Shown in pieces: positions 35,293-50,927 of a DNA stretch of 64,000 nucleotides. The stretch's first letter is position 1. Each line of letters starts with the position of its first letter. A program made the translations under genes and the position numbers. Source of the stretch: Stichopus chloronotus (Eukaryota > Echinodermata > Holothuroidea > Aspidochirotida > Stichopodidae); NCBI GenBank assembly GCA_021234535.1, contig CM037838.1:17429009-17493008 (forward strand), written 5' to 3'. The notes below the pieces were generated by a model, which saw only the letters and a list, made by a program, of their open reading frames with translations, did no database searches and was not told the DNA's origin.

Positions 35293-38200
35293 ATGGAATA
35301 TGGTGTTTGTCTCGAATGTATTTTCCTTCTTCATATTAAAAAGAAACAAAATTAAATTTTAGCAAGAGAGACACGCCTCATTTGAGGCCATGGTTTCACT
35401 GAACGTTGAACGTCAACTCACACCGGTCGAAGCTAATCGACCCGTCGCAATGACGGGAGCCCTCAATTGCAAGTCAGCTAGCCCACTTCTGGCCCCGAAC
35501 TCGGGCCGGCCCATCAGCGAGCTCTCTCGAAAGCTTTTGCGGATCTAAGGGAGGAATTGTGGCACAGATCCTAGGCCATACGCACCACTACCTGAGCGAA
35601 GCCATTACGGGCATAAAAAATTTATGCATGTGCAGAGCACACCGACGCTTACCTAGCTTTCTCGGCACGAAATTTACACGGAAAACCTACAGCGAAGATA
35701 CTCGATCTGTTGTATTGCCGACGCCGAAGCGCCAGCGTGGTTAACCACTACGTCAGCCTGACTTTTGATGCGAGAAAATAATACTTCATGGTCAAGTGAA
35801 TTGAGAGCCGTCTTCCGTGGCCAAAATACAACACAACAATTAGGCTATTGATGATGACGTCACTGTGTTGCAGATAGTCACCATATTAGCAGAGCGTGCG
35901 CACACAACGCATTGAGCAACTGTGCAAAAATAGTAGCTGGGCTATGCACCGTTTAGTTGTATTCATTCTGTGCCAAGGTACCACAGCCTCACTAGCTAGC
36001 TCGGGCATCTGTTTATTGACGAGTTTTGTTCACAAACATGAACGACTCTATTACAGAGATTCCGGCAACAATAAACTGAAATCTCCAGAATATTGAAGTC
36101 TCCAGAATAAATACGATAATCGGTTACACCTTAACACCCACATATAAACCGTACACATTAACCAAAAATAAATAAATACAGGTAGGCTACACATATGTTC
36201 TTTTTTTTTCTTATTTACATGTTCAATTAATTATGTCGATTACATGACTGCAGGCTCAACATTATTACTTCGATTCGGCGGATCATTGGCTTGTCGTTGT
36301 TTTACAAGTTCAAGAGAACATCTTCAATAGTTAAACAAATCAAATAGTTTTCAGTCAAACCCATGTGTAAATATCACTGATATATACAGTACATAAGCCA
36401 AATAAACCGTAGCCTCTGCTGAGTGAATGCCATAGAAATAGACTCGCAATACATAATTCAAAGGGCAATACACATTCACGGCTTAACCGCGTAATTAATT
36501 ACATCGCGAATCATCACCGAGGCCTTCTTATATATTAAGAATTTTCATTTTTTTTTTCTTCTCCGTTTTCTTTTCTTTTGACATTTAAGGTAGGTCCCAT
36601 ACCCCTTCTCCATTGACTTACACACTAAACGGCAAAAGTAATGTGGTCACTAAAGCCTTGTAGAAGTTTTCAACAGATATAAGCTACCACTAGTTGGAAA
36701 GCTGACACATTTGCCATCCATGGCACTTTCAGTTTTCCGTACCTTAGCTAAGTTTAGATTTTTTGACCGTCGAATTTTACCTACCCTGTTCAGTCGGACC
36801 GGAACACACACCTGCTCAAAAATAATGCTCCGCCAGCTAAAAGTCCACAAATTGTCCATAATTGCTCCAATTGACTCCATTTTTGCAACATATATACCTC
36901 AACTCACCTGCGTCAATATTCAATCCACAAAAGAAACCAACCCATAGCATAGCATACCAAAAAAGTTGAACAAATGTCCATTCTAGGGACTTTCACTCCC
37001 AACCCCTCCCCCCCCCCCCCCGTGCTACGCTGTTTTTGTTGTGTAACGTATGTTATACTAGATCGACTTCGTTTGGGAATGACTGATTATAAGGGTCCTG
37101 GAACGAGCAAAAACTGTTCACTGTGCTTCATAAATTTCTTCATTTTCGAGAGGAAACGGTAACTAAAAAAAAAAAAAATTGCCCACTTTTTCCGACATTG
37201 ACACCTTTTCATACATTTTTTCCTTATTTTTTTTTCTCCTACAGTCACTGCTGCTCTTTGCAGACGGGAAACGTATTGCGCTTCTTATCATGTCATGAAG
37301 TGTAATTGCTCGACAGGAAAGTCCTTGTTGATGATGCGCACTTGTTATTCAGTGGTATAGACCGACACAAGTCGCGCTCATCTTTTGTCATTCAAGTCAT
37401 CCGAGGACTAAAGAAGCATTATTTGTCGGTAAGCGACCTTTCGAGTCATGTATCGTTCTTGTTTAACTTTCTTTGGAATGCATCATAAGTGTTTGGCAAA
37501 TTTAATGTACAATACAACAGTCCCCTCCCCCTCCCCGTTTTTTTTTTATTATTATTTTGTCTTTATTTTTTGCTTTCTTGATACGGTTTGACAGTGCGGT
37601 CCGCCAAACGTTGCTCCCTGTGTTCGATCGGCACACTTGAATGGTAAAAAATTAAACATAAACATTTGACTTGAAAGTTACAGGCAGAGTAGGTGATATT
37701 GCGTTAAATGATAAATGTCCAAGAGCAAATGATAACCCGTTCCCATCCTTACAGCGGAGAAAAATGTATATACATATATATATCATGGTTAACAACTTAT
37801 CGGACCCAACAATTTCGCAACTTCATGTTACGTCGAACAACAATTGTTTCGCCCTTCTCCTGCAGTGACATTACATTTTTTTTTTCTTTTACCCCTTGTT
37901 CGTTCACTTGTATTGCAACCCTCGATTCGTTATTTGCACGTAGCATTTCATGTTCGTTTCATCAGTCTCTCTCTCTCTCTTTATTTTTTATTTTTTTTCT
38001 TTGGTATTAATTGAACTTCCATCCCTTAGTTTTGTGTGTTTATTCGTCTCATTAATGCATTCATAATTTTCTTTTTTATTTTTTTGTATTATCTGTACTT
38101 CCATCCTTTGAGTTTGTGTGTTTAATCGTCGCATTCATGCATTTCTATTTTTTTTTAAATTTTTTTTTTGGGGTGTGTTTGTGCGTGTGTCTGTGTGTGT

Positions 38201-38519
38201 GTGAGGAGGAAATCGACTCATCATCCTTAATATTGACGGCCGTCATGGTGGAGGGGTATAAAGGGAGGGGTGTTCCCCTCTACCAAGGCTTAAGCCAGGA
38301 TTTCACATCAGTCAGTGCATAGATAGGTCCACGTGGTATGAGTCAAAGGGTATAGGGCTCCCACCCCCCCCCCCCCACCTTTGGCTTGAAGGATCATGAA
38401 AATTTGCCCTTCTTATTTTTGGCAACCATTATGCAAAATTGCCTTTCTTTGACACCTGCATCCTTGAACCTATAAAGACAGGTTGAAAAGGATTGGAGGG
38501 GGCTGGGTGCCGTCAAGAT

Positions 38520-38720
38520 TAATTAAGCGGAACGCCACCATCGGTTGGCGTGGAGCAACAAGAAAATTTTTTGTCTTTTCAACCCCTCCAAATGGCCTGA
38601 AACGGCACTTTCCGGGTGTTCCCAGCTGCATATACTCAACGTTGACATAGGGAACTCATATGTGCAATCTCTCAATTAGGCCTAATGAGATAATAAAAAA
38701 AAATCAATGTTCGAAAAATG
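38520..38720. repeat. Dispersed repeat, copy 1 (AAGCGGAACGCCACCAT family)
   Basis: Shares AAGCGGAACGCCACCAT, TTGGCGTGGAG, CTTTTCAA and CTCCAAATGGC with the copy at 58,385-58,600, and its opening with the copy at 58,768-58,900. Origin unknown. Confidence 0.7.
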
Positions 38721-41700
38721 TAACACATACCAGCTGGGTAAAAATGAGACAAGAAACAAAATGAATAATTCACCCTGTTTTATTTCTTCTTGGAACAGAT
38801 GGCAAATAGTTGGCGGATGCTGAACATACCTTAGACTCCACTTTTTCATTGGTTGATATATGACCCATTTCTGAGCTAGGCGGTTGAACATTATCTAAGT
38901 CAACGAAGTGACGCAGAACCCGATTTGACATTTTGACAGGGGAGAAATGACCGGGCAAAACATGAGTTTGTTGCATGCACCCATTGTGAAAAATTTCCAA
39001 CTTTAAAAGAAAAATGAAAATGACGTGCCTTTAAGTTGCAAAAAATGACGTACTTTAAGTAGTAGAATTGACAGAAAGTTGGTTCGTACTGGCAATAGCT
39101 TTAGTTTGCAATACGTTTGGGAGATTTCTTAAGTTTTTAGTTCAGCGTTAGAATGGAGAAAATAGAGGAACCTTGTTTCTGGAATACATGTTATCGTTAA
39201 TACCCAAGGTTTTAATAGACAGTTCGGGGGAGAGGGGGGGGGGGAGGGTTAAATACATATGACGACCGTTCTGCTGTGGATTCCATCCTCTAGCCGCATA
39301 CTCGTATACTATGTATGAGCAACAGGCTCATGTATGGCCAATCGAAACCTCGAATCAACGATTTCACATCTTTATGAACACCTTGTTTTAATTGTGTTCT
39401 TAATCTGTTTCGTCTTAGTTTCCTGTGCCATAAAAAGACCACATTTGTGAAGCCCGGCTGTTTCCCAGTCCCGTGCACCCCCTCAATTTAGGCCTACCAG
39501 TTCTCCCCAACTCCATCAACTTATCATCCCTCCCTTCCTCCCTCCTCTCTTCTTTTTTTTTTTTTTTTGGCTCTCCTTTTTTTATATCATCCATTGCGTC
39601 TCCAAAATTTCTAAGGGGGGGGGGGGGCACTGACTACGCCACTGGGTTATTAGGTGTCACGTCCAAGGGCAAAACATTGAACAGGGAAAGATGGGGGTCT
39701 GCATGTTGAGTAGCATTAGCGTTAGAACGTCATTGACTCAAACATTAACACAACAGCGTAGTGCATTGTTACAACTACGGATTATGCGCCCTCAATCTAG
39801 GAATAGTTGATGCATGTGCTCACCAAACAATGCACCCCCTCCAAAACATATTCCCATTATGACAAGTCTTAATTTAAGACTCATATCACTTTTCTAATTT
39901 CTCTGACCATAGCCTAACCTTGTCAGATCTATCAGGTATGATAATAGCAAATCTAACAAAACAAAAACATGAATTCCTGCAATGTAATTAGCCGAAAACC
40001 ATGACAACCCTCTCTGAAATAGGATTAGAAACTTGTCAGATCGAGGTTCAGAAAGGAGAACAATGCAATGATCAACTATGGCAGTAAATGTAGTACGTAT
40101 TCAATTTAACATGGACGTCACAAAAATTGGTTACTACGTCAATATTAGTGTATGAGTCTTGAGGAAGTCTTCCCTCTGTAGCCTAGTGTCACGTTGTACA
40201 CTTTACTGTTATGTAGGCAGACTATAAACTTTGGTTTACGCTAGTTTTTGACTGTTCTTTTTTTTTTTGGGGGGGGGGGGGAGGGAGGGGCACTTTGACG
40301 TATCCTGATTCTAAGCTAATTTATAATTTTGCATGATATTTTGTGGGTTGGGTTGTTATTACCCTTATAAACTTACAGAGAAGACATCTGGTAATAAATT
40401 ACGTAAACCAAACCGAAGTAATCGAACATACCGACAGTACGGGCGGTTCTAGACGGAGGCTTGTATGATATTTTATGCAAGTGTCTATTTGCAGGTTAAT
40501 ATTTCTCCTGTAAACTGTGAATTGGAAGCAGATTATAAAGCACTGCGATCCAGAAAAGCTACCTAGTTGAACCCGGCGCCTGTCGGGGTACAACACTTCC
40601 GCTGTACCGGCTGAGTAGACTGTCAAGTCTTTTCAGTTATTCTCTCTTGTAACTCTCATCGGTTCCCATGACTTCTACCCCGCATGGCGGACGATCTTTC
40701 TAGTTCAGTGTATCGCTAATAAGAAACTAGCTGAGCGGCAGTCACGGGGGGGGGGGGGGTGGGCACAGACGCCACACAGACTATACAGTCCCTTACTACA
40801 GCTACCGACCTCTGTAAAATTACAGGCTGAACCTGTTTAGCCAATGGATTCTTGGGCACACCCACACATGGCAGCGATCTGTTTGGTCAAGCGGCTTGGG
40901 CATGCGTGACAGACTAATATCTTTTGCTTCAATTGACGTCATCATTTTTGTTTTATATTTGGAAGATACTAGCTGTTATCAGGGAGGTATTAGTAGCTAA
41001 TAAAAATGTGTTTGAGCCATCCTCGTAATATAATATACATTTAAAGTGCATAAGTATGTAGAGACGTTCAACAGGCCTGTTTAATTGCGTGACTCCTTAT
41101 TGCTGCAATGGAGCATACTTGTACATGTGGAATGGCAATTACATCCATACACATCACCATCGCCACCGCGGGGTCAAATTAGTAAAAACGATTGGCGTAC
41201 ACTGGCGTACGCCAGTCGTACTATGTCACAGTACGTATTATGTCACAAAACAATATTGTTATGCAAGAGGAAATTTACTTTTAATGCAGGCATGGGCTGT
41301 TTTGAAACTTTGGACCGTATCATCAACAAGTGGAGAAACATTCCAAGTGATTTCAGCCACACCTGAAACAGGCAATAAACTATGCACAGTAAACATAAAG
41401 GGAAAAAAGTAAACAGGAGACAACACAATCTAACACCAAATACAGAAAGAGAAATATCATAGACCGATGTAAACAAAATAACTGTCTGCGACATGCAATG
41501 GCGGAACTTAACGTAAAGCTATGAAATGGAAATATGTTAGTTTCATTAAAGAGACATGCAGGGGATATACTTGATCTGAAGTTGGTTAGCCATTTAATAG
41601 AATGAGCAGTGATTAATGCAAAATTGATGAGAATACGATAAAAAGTGCGCAGCGAATTGCCCAGAGTGAACAAAGACACAATAGGCTAATCAGTGATACC

Positions 41701-42505
41701 GTTTCACATCGTTTCAAATCATGTGACTTTTGACCCAGGGTTTCCAGTCGCTCGTTTAAAGGACATATGGCACAAGAGGTACATTTCATTTAGAAATATT
41801 GACGGAATTAACCATCATAAATGTTTTAAATGTCACTTTTTCATTAAAAAACCAAGTTACCAACACAAATCTGCTAATGATAATCGTGAATAAACATTGG
41901 CAAAATACGCAAATTTGGGATGACATTTACTTATTCTTTGTTTCAAGGACAACTAAAGTGAAACTGTTATGCAACTATGGGGTTTTATTTTTTGGAATTT
42001 GTATGGATTATCTTCTTAAAAATTATAGAATCACTTAGGCCTACCAATGCATGAGACAGCTGGGGAAAAATTTAAAGACATTTTTTTTTTACATGAGCCA
42101 CTGACATTGTGCAGCATTCCACATCGTCGGTTTTGGCAGTTTCATTTACCTTTAAGATGGTGTATAACCAAAACAATATCAACTTCCAACAAAAATAATC
42201 TAACCTTAATTGTCATTCGCAGTTTTATTCTGCAACTTCTGAATGAAGCTATCTCTCTTCTACGTAGGCTACATGTCGCTTGAGCTATATATTGATGAAC
42301 TCATGTTTGAGGAGTAACAGGGTGTCAGTGTCTTATCTTTTCATATTCTTTCTCGACAAAGCATAAAAAAAATTCACAAAGCGAATTCCTCGAGTGTGAC
42401 GGAGTTCATCTTTTATTGGATCACATCTGACAATGAAATTTTCTTTTTTTGCTTCTTTTTTCTTAACGCTTAGCAAACAATGAGAACAACTGAAGTACGC
42501 ACGTC

Positions 42506-42513
42506 TATAAAAG
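42506..42513 (+). promoter_or_regulatory. TATA box of the peptide-precursor gene
   Basis: TATAAAAG, with an initiator-like TCATATT 35 bp downstream at 42,541. The ~150-base leader from there to the start codon contains no other ATG, which supports 42,693 as the start. Confidence 0.6.
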
Positions 42514-42692
42514 AACTTGTTCAAAGGTTACTTTCTGTGGTCATATTGTTGATCGTGTACGTGATTTGAGAAGCCGAGACACTGCTAGACAGACTGCAGT
42601 AAACAGTATAGTTTTCATTTGGTGGAAAGCTATAGCCTCTCGTCGAGAAAGAAATCACTTCCAAAATATTTGTTGGCCAAAAGTCATTCACC

Positions 42693-46090
<3,398 letters not shown>

Positions 46091-46727
46091 GTCCCTTCGG
46101 ATTGACCACAGAGCATCAATCATTATCCGAATAATACAACATTACTCTATGGAGTTTCTTGCACAGTTGTATATCCCCTTCCCCCTCCCCCCCCCCCCCC
46201 CACACACATACACCTCCGGAGGGGTAGTGTCTTGGTTTAGAATCCGCAATATATATCATTCACGTTCAATTGTAAACTTGTACTTGCTAGGCCGATGTAC
46301 TGTCCTTCTTGATGAAACAGTCAACAAACATCTGGTGTTCGATGGTGTAATTTCATTAAATGGTGCAAAAATGGTAAGGCAGATGGGTGGGGGAGTTTGG
46401 AATGGTGAGCTTTTCTCGTTACTCGTTTTCTCTATACCAAATTGTGTATGGGGATTAGTATCCAGGTATATTGCTTCAATGAGATTTACGATTGGAGGGG
46501 AGAAGAGAGAAAACTCCTGGCCCGGAAGCGGACGGGATATTTGGGTCATTTTGGTTCTGATATTTCATACTGTCAAGAATTCATTCGTGACTATGCAAAC
46601 GGCTTTTTCTCTCCTCTTTTTTTTCTTTTCAGTTTAGTCTTGTCTATATTGTGTTTGGGTTCCATGTGTAAAATTAAAATCACGTTTCTATGATCCATAG
46701 TTTAAAGATTTATCGACGTAAATGAAA

Positions 46728-46733
46728 AATAAA
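46728..46733 (+). terminator. Candidate polyadenylation signal of the peptide-precursor gene
   Basis: AATAAA about 640 bases after the stop. A second AATAAA lies at 46,966-46,971. Confidence 0.4.
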
Positions 46734-46759
46734 AATATGGCATTGACGTAAACTGATAA

Positions 46760-49700
46760 CAATAGCAGTGGCATATTAAAATCTACTGTGCAATTTGTGT
46801 TTTCTTTCTTCTCAAAAGTGTGTATCCATGAATTATCGTTTTGCACTATTGTTGTTATCAATTACTTATTAGCAATTTGTTGAAACCTCGGATTATAATA
46901 CCACCCATCAGTACCATTGTGGTATCCCGTGTGGCTTGATACATGTTAACAAACTATGGAGCAACAATAAAAATTACAACGGTTACACTGACTTAACACT
47001 CTTGGAAATATTTCGAAATTTGTAAACAGTCGTAAAGCATCTTGTAGGAATTACAACTGAACTTTGATCCACTCAGGGAGATGTTTTTTTTTAAACAGTC
47101 CCAACTTATCTATGCGGGATTTGCTTTAAAGGAAGTTGCCGTTCCTTGCGTAGCCAACAGTGTACGTGCATAAACCTGTATGCATTTTTTATGGAGACAT
47201 ATGTACTATACATTATTTGCTCTGAATGCGTCTGACATGATATGCAAATTTGCAATTCCCAGTTACAGGTTATTATTGTATAGATTTTTTGTTTATTCTC
47301 CCATGATCATTAGTCACCTTCCAGTGTCGTTAGACATAGCACCGTCGACCATGGCGGTGTGAAGTTCATCTGCCCTCTAGTGTATCAAATAATCGATGAC
47401 GTCACAGTAATTGGCTATATCAATATCTCCAATACGTCAACAGTGGGACGTACTGAGTTAAATGTATACAACCTTTAATTTCATCAAACAGGCATATTTG
47501 TACATTGCACCTCAGTGACCCTTGTAGATGTAATTTGAAAATGTAAGGGATATACTTTTCAATCAAAACAAGTAAGACTATTGTAAAAAAAAGAAGAAAA
47601 AAAAACTGATAAAATGAGTGAAAGTGAACGCAATAGTCCACGTCTTTTGATTCAGCCCTGGTATATCTCGGACTTTATTATAGGTCCTAATTCAATATCA
47701 TTATCTGCGATTGAGCGCAGATAACCAACTCCGGCCCTGCATTCATTGACCGGTGGTTCGTTCAAAAAGCGGCAAGCTGCAGGATCGTACAGCACACACT
47801 AAACAAAACTGATGGGAAGAAAAGACACAGATTGGTCATCTCTATGCTTCAGAGATTGTAAATTGATTTATTTGTCCAACAAAACTGTAGGCCAATATGA
47901 AATCATTGCCACTCTTACCAGTGACCATGTGCTTATCATTAATGCGGATGGTCGTTCTGTTACATATTTATATATTTTTTTTCTTTTTTTTTTCTCTGGG
48001 TAAACTACACTTTGCAAACATTGTCGTCTCAAAATCGGGCTTCCTCGAGGACTAACTAACAGACGCGTATAGATAGAATGACAGAGATGGAAGGTACAAG
48101 AGTTAAAGTTAGGAACTTTTTTCCGCGGAGGGCGATTTACTGTGTCGCCGTGAAGTCACATACGTCATGACATCACAAGGGGTCTATTGACCACTTTACA
48201 ACCCCCCCCCCCCTCCCCCCTCTGTGCAAACGTCGCTCTCATGACGTGTTTGGTGCTATTCCTTTAGCTGTAATTTTCAATTTTTTTTAAACTGATAATA
48301 CGGTTTAGATGTATGTACAACACAGGAGAGAAGTTTTGAACAAGATCGTTATTATACCTTGTAAATGTCACCAAAGTGCGCAGACGGAGAAGACCCCTGC
48401 AGCTTCATAACGAAAACTAATAACATTGAAAGAGTAGACAGCCGAATGATAAAAACAACAGTGCGTAAAGGCACCTTTAATTTGTTATTCAATGAGTCAC
48501 AGGAAAGTTAGGCTTGCTTAAGACTCTAGCGTAATCTGTGGCATTAATTCACATATACATTCCCATTCTGATATTGCAATTGCTAGCTTTTGCAGGATGG
48601 TTCAGAATACCAGTGCGCCCTCTTTTTTATCTCAAGCTCAGTGAACTAACCAGAAGGGCGCCGCCGAATCACTTATAAAGGGACGAAGTAGAGGAACGAA
48701 CAGGGTAAACAAGCAGTCTTTCACCAGGAAGCTGTTAATAACAGCTCCTTGCTTTACCTATGACCACAGAAAGACAAACACATAGCCAGAGTTTATTATA
48801 TGGGGGGATACGTACCCACGTTATTGATCGTCCATCTGAGGGAGGTATAAGAGTGAAACTTTTGCTTCTTTGCAAAGGAGCTTAGATGCAAGATGGGACT
48901 ATCATTACCCATATTTTTAACCATTACTGTATACACTATTTGTTCTATTTATCTGTTTCTACATATTGTCTTAAAAATGGACCCCTAGGTTTATTGAATT
49001 CCACCCCTAGCCCCCACACCCCATTGAATTGGGATAGGCAAATATACTAATGCAAATTGAGGTGTCTGCATTTTCACTTTGAACAGCCCAGAACCCGGGT
49101 AATACCACTACCTTTCTCATCTCCATAAACTGGGTTGCTAGGTCAAACCGCAAGGAGTACATCCTATCAATTTGAGTTTTGTCATCAATTTTAAATCACA
49201 ACTAAGACATTGCAGCATGATCTGAGGTCTCTGTTTACACTTACTGAAACTGGTCAGCAGCTGAGACACTATACCTTCATTCATACCAGTCATCGCGGTA
49301 ATCTTCGATATGTATTACATAGCCAAGATAGTGGAGTTACCTGGTTTATTTGAAATGACCTGCTTAATTAAATACAATACTCCAGATTTAAAAGCATAGA
49401 TCCGAGGGACTCACTCTATTTCAACAGACAGTCCCACCTCCAAACACCTTTTTATTTTCATCTTGTTCATACGGAGACATCAAATAATGTATCATTTGTA
49501 ATCTCCGCTGTTTTTGAGACTCTAAGGAATCTATATCTTCTCGGTGGAAAGATTGATTACTTAATTAAAGCAATACACTGGCTGGAAGTACTTCCATGAT
49601 TTCATGGACAAAATCAGTGAAGGGTTATTTCTCGACAGCGGGTATCCCGCTTATAGACTCACATCCAAATATTTTAGAGTAGGCGCCAAATACTAAGCAG

Positions 49701-50683
49701 TTATATCAAACATAAGCAGGGACACCCTATACTCATATATGAGATAATAAACACCGCGAGGTTATAGCGCTAGCGCGATTCAACACAGAATTCACAGGCC
49801 CGTATCCGGGGGGGGGGGGGGGGAGGGGTTCAGGGGGTTAGGACGAACCCGCCCCCAACAAGATCTGGAGTTCCGCTCAGCCTATGATAGTAGGCCTACG
49901 TTAGCAACTTATATAATGAGTTTTAATTTGTTGGTCATAATTGTCGGCTAAAATGTTCCACTTGTGGTAAAATCGACCCCCCCCACACACACTGAAAAAT
50001 CTGCATACGGGCCTGATTCAAGTTTAAACCAAACTAGGGTGTATTTGAGTATGATCATAACAGATGTGTAAAACAGAATAGTCACCGCGTTTTCTTTCAG
50101 AAGTGGTTGTCTCAAGTTAGGAAATTGGTTAGCAATTTGATCTTTCACATCCAGTTGAGCGATTAAGTTAAATTTGAACAGCGCGTCGATTGGGGTCACC
50201 TTTTTGGAAAATCACTCTTATGTAAGTTGCGTAACAATTGACACAATACTGACCCCAGAAATCGTACATCGGTATCCATAGTCATGGCTCATGGCCAAAC
50301 CGCCCCTCTAACCTTGTTCATGAGGTAAGCTATGAAAATTGTTTGATAGTTTGCTCCTCCCAAACTAAACGTGCCTGAACCGACAGGATGCACATCTGCA
50401 TGCTTATTCATCGGACCAGAATTTGACAACTGCTTTCACTGAGACCTTCAATCTGCGGCAAAAAAAAAACAATATTTACCATTGCAAAACACTGTTAAAG
50501 TTTGAGCATAACTAAAGAATGTTCTTTCGAACCCAACATATCATAGTAATTATGACCTTAACAAGAAACGTTGAAAGACGTCCAACACTTATGAATATGC
50601 TGCAGCAACACCTGAAGCGAATGCATCTTAACTACCGTATCACGTGTGCAAAAACGGAAATTTCGTTGCCAAGGAGATGGTCG
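46760..50683. other. Intergenic, no supported gene; includes MGST1 3' flank
   Basis: Mostly unique-looking AT-rich DNA with a C run (48,203 onward) and a G16 run (49,808-49,823). A plus-strand TATAAAGG near 48,676 has no coding exon that I can link to it. Confidence 0.55.
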
Positions 50684-50927
50684 TTATAAGTTGCCTATCA
50701 GCAACGTCTGAGTAGCCATAGATACCATGCTGAGAGTCCCGATAAAGAATCCGAGAAATCGAGAAGGCTGAGGTAACGAGGAGAGGTAAGCCACGGTGTG
50801 AACCAATCTAGACAACGTAAAAACGCGATAATGTAAACTAGCGGCTTCTGCTCCGGGATTAGTGAGGGCATACAACAAACCGACCACTAGGAATGCAGGG
50901 ATATTCTCCAGGTCGTTGCGATGACAA
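50684..50927 (-). CDS. MGST1: MGST1 exon 3 (helices 2-4, stop)
   Basis: 244 bp after a poly(T)-GCAG acceptor on the minus strand. Encodes NDLEN through LLIGNL and TAA; includes most of the glutathione site. Confidence 0.94.

Larger units (their letters stand above)
33516..42500. other. Intergenic, repeat-rich, no supported gene
   Basis: Nine kilobases with microsatellites (GT at 34,280-34,325, TC at 35,270-35,292), many poly(G)/poly(C) runs (for example 37,008-37,021 and 40,269-40,281), a GC-rich patch at 35,395-35,750 and one copy of a dispersed repeat at 38,520-38,720. ORFs here are short, lack splice or codon support and look like chance. Confidence 0.6.

Noticed and set aside
35559..35744. 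GC-rich 61-residue ORF ending in a KRQRG-type tail, briefly reminiscent of histone H4
   Set aside because: The resemblance needs gaps and covers only a few residues.
35699..35750. A-box-like TAGTGGTTAACCACG on the minus strand, suggesting a tRNA or tRNA-derived SINE
   Set aside because: The downstream B-box candidate (around GATCGAGT) is poor and no cloverleaf can be drawn; the A-box stretch is just a GTGGTTAACCAC palindrome.
46149..46637. 162-residue plus-strand ORF just after the peptide-precursor stop
   Set aside because: Low-complexity start on a poly(C) run, no domain, no splice logic; it lies in the probable 3' UTR and is most likely chance.
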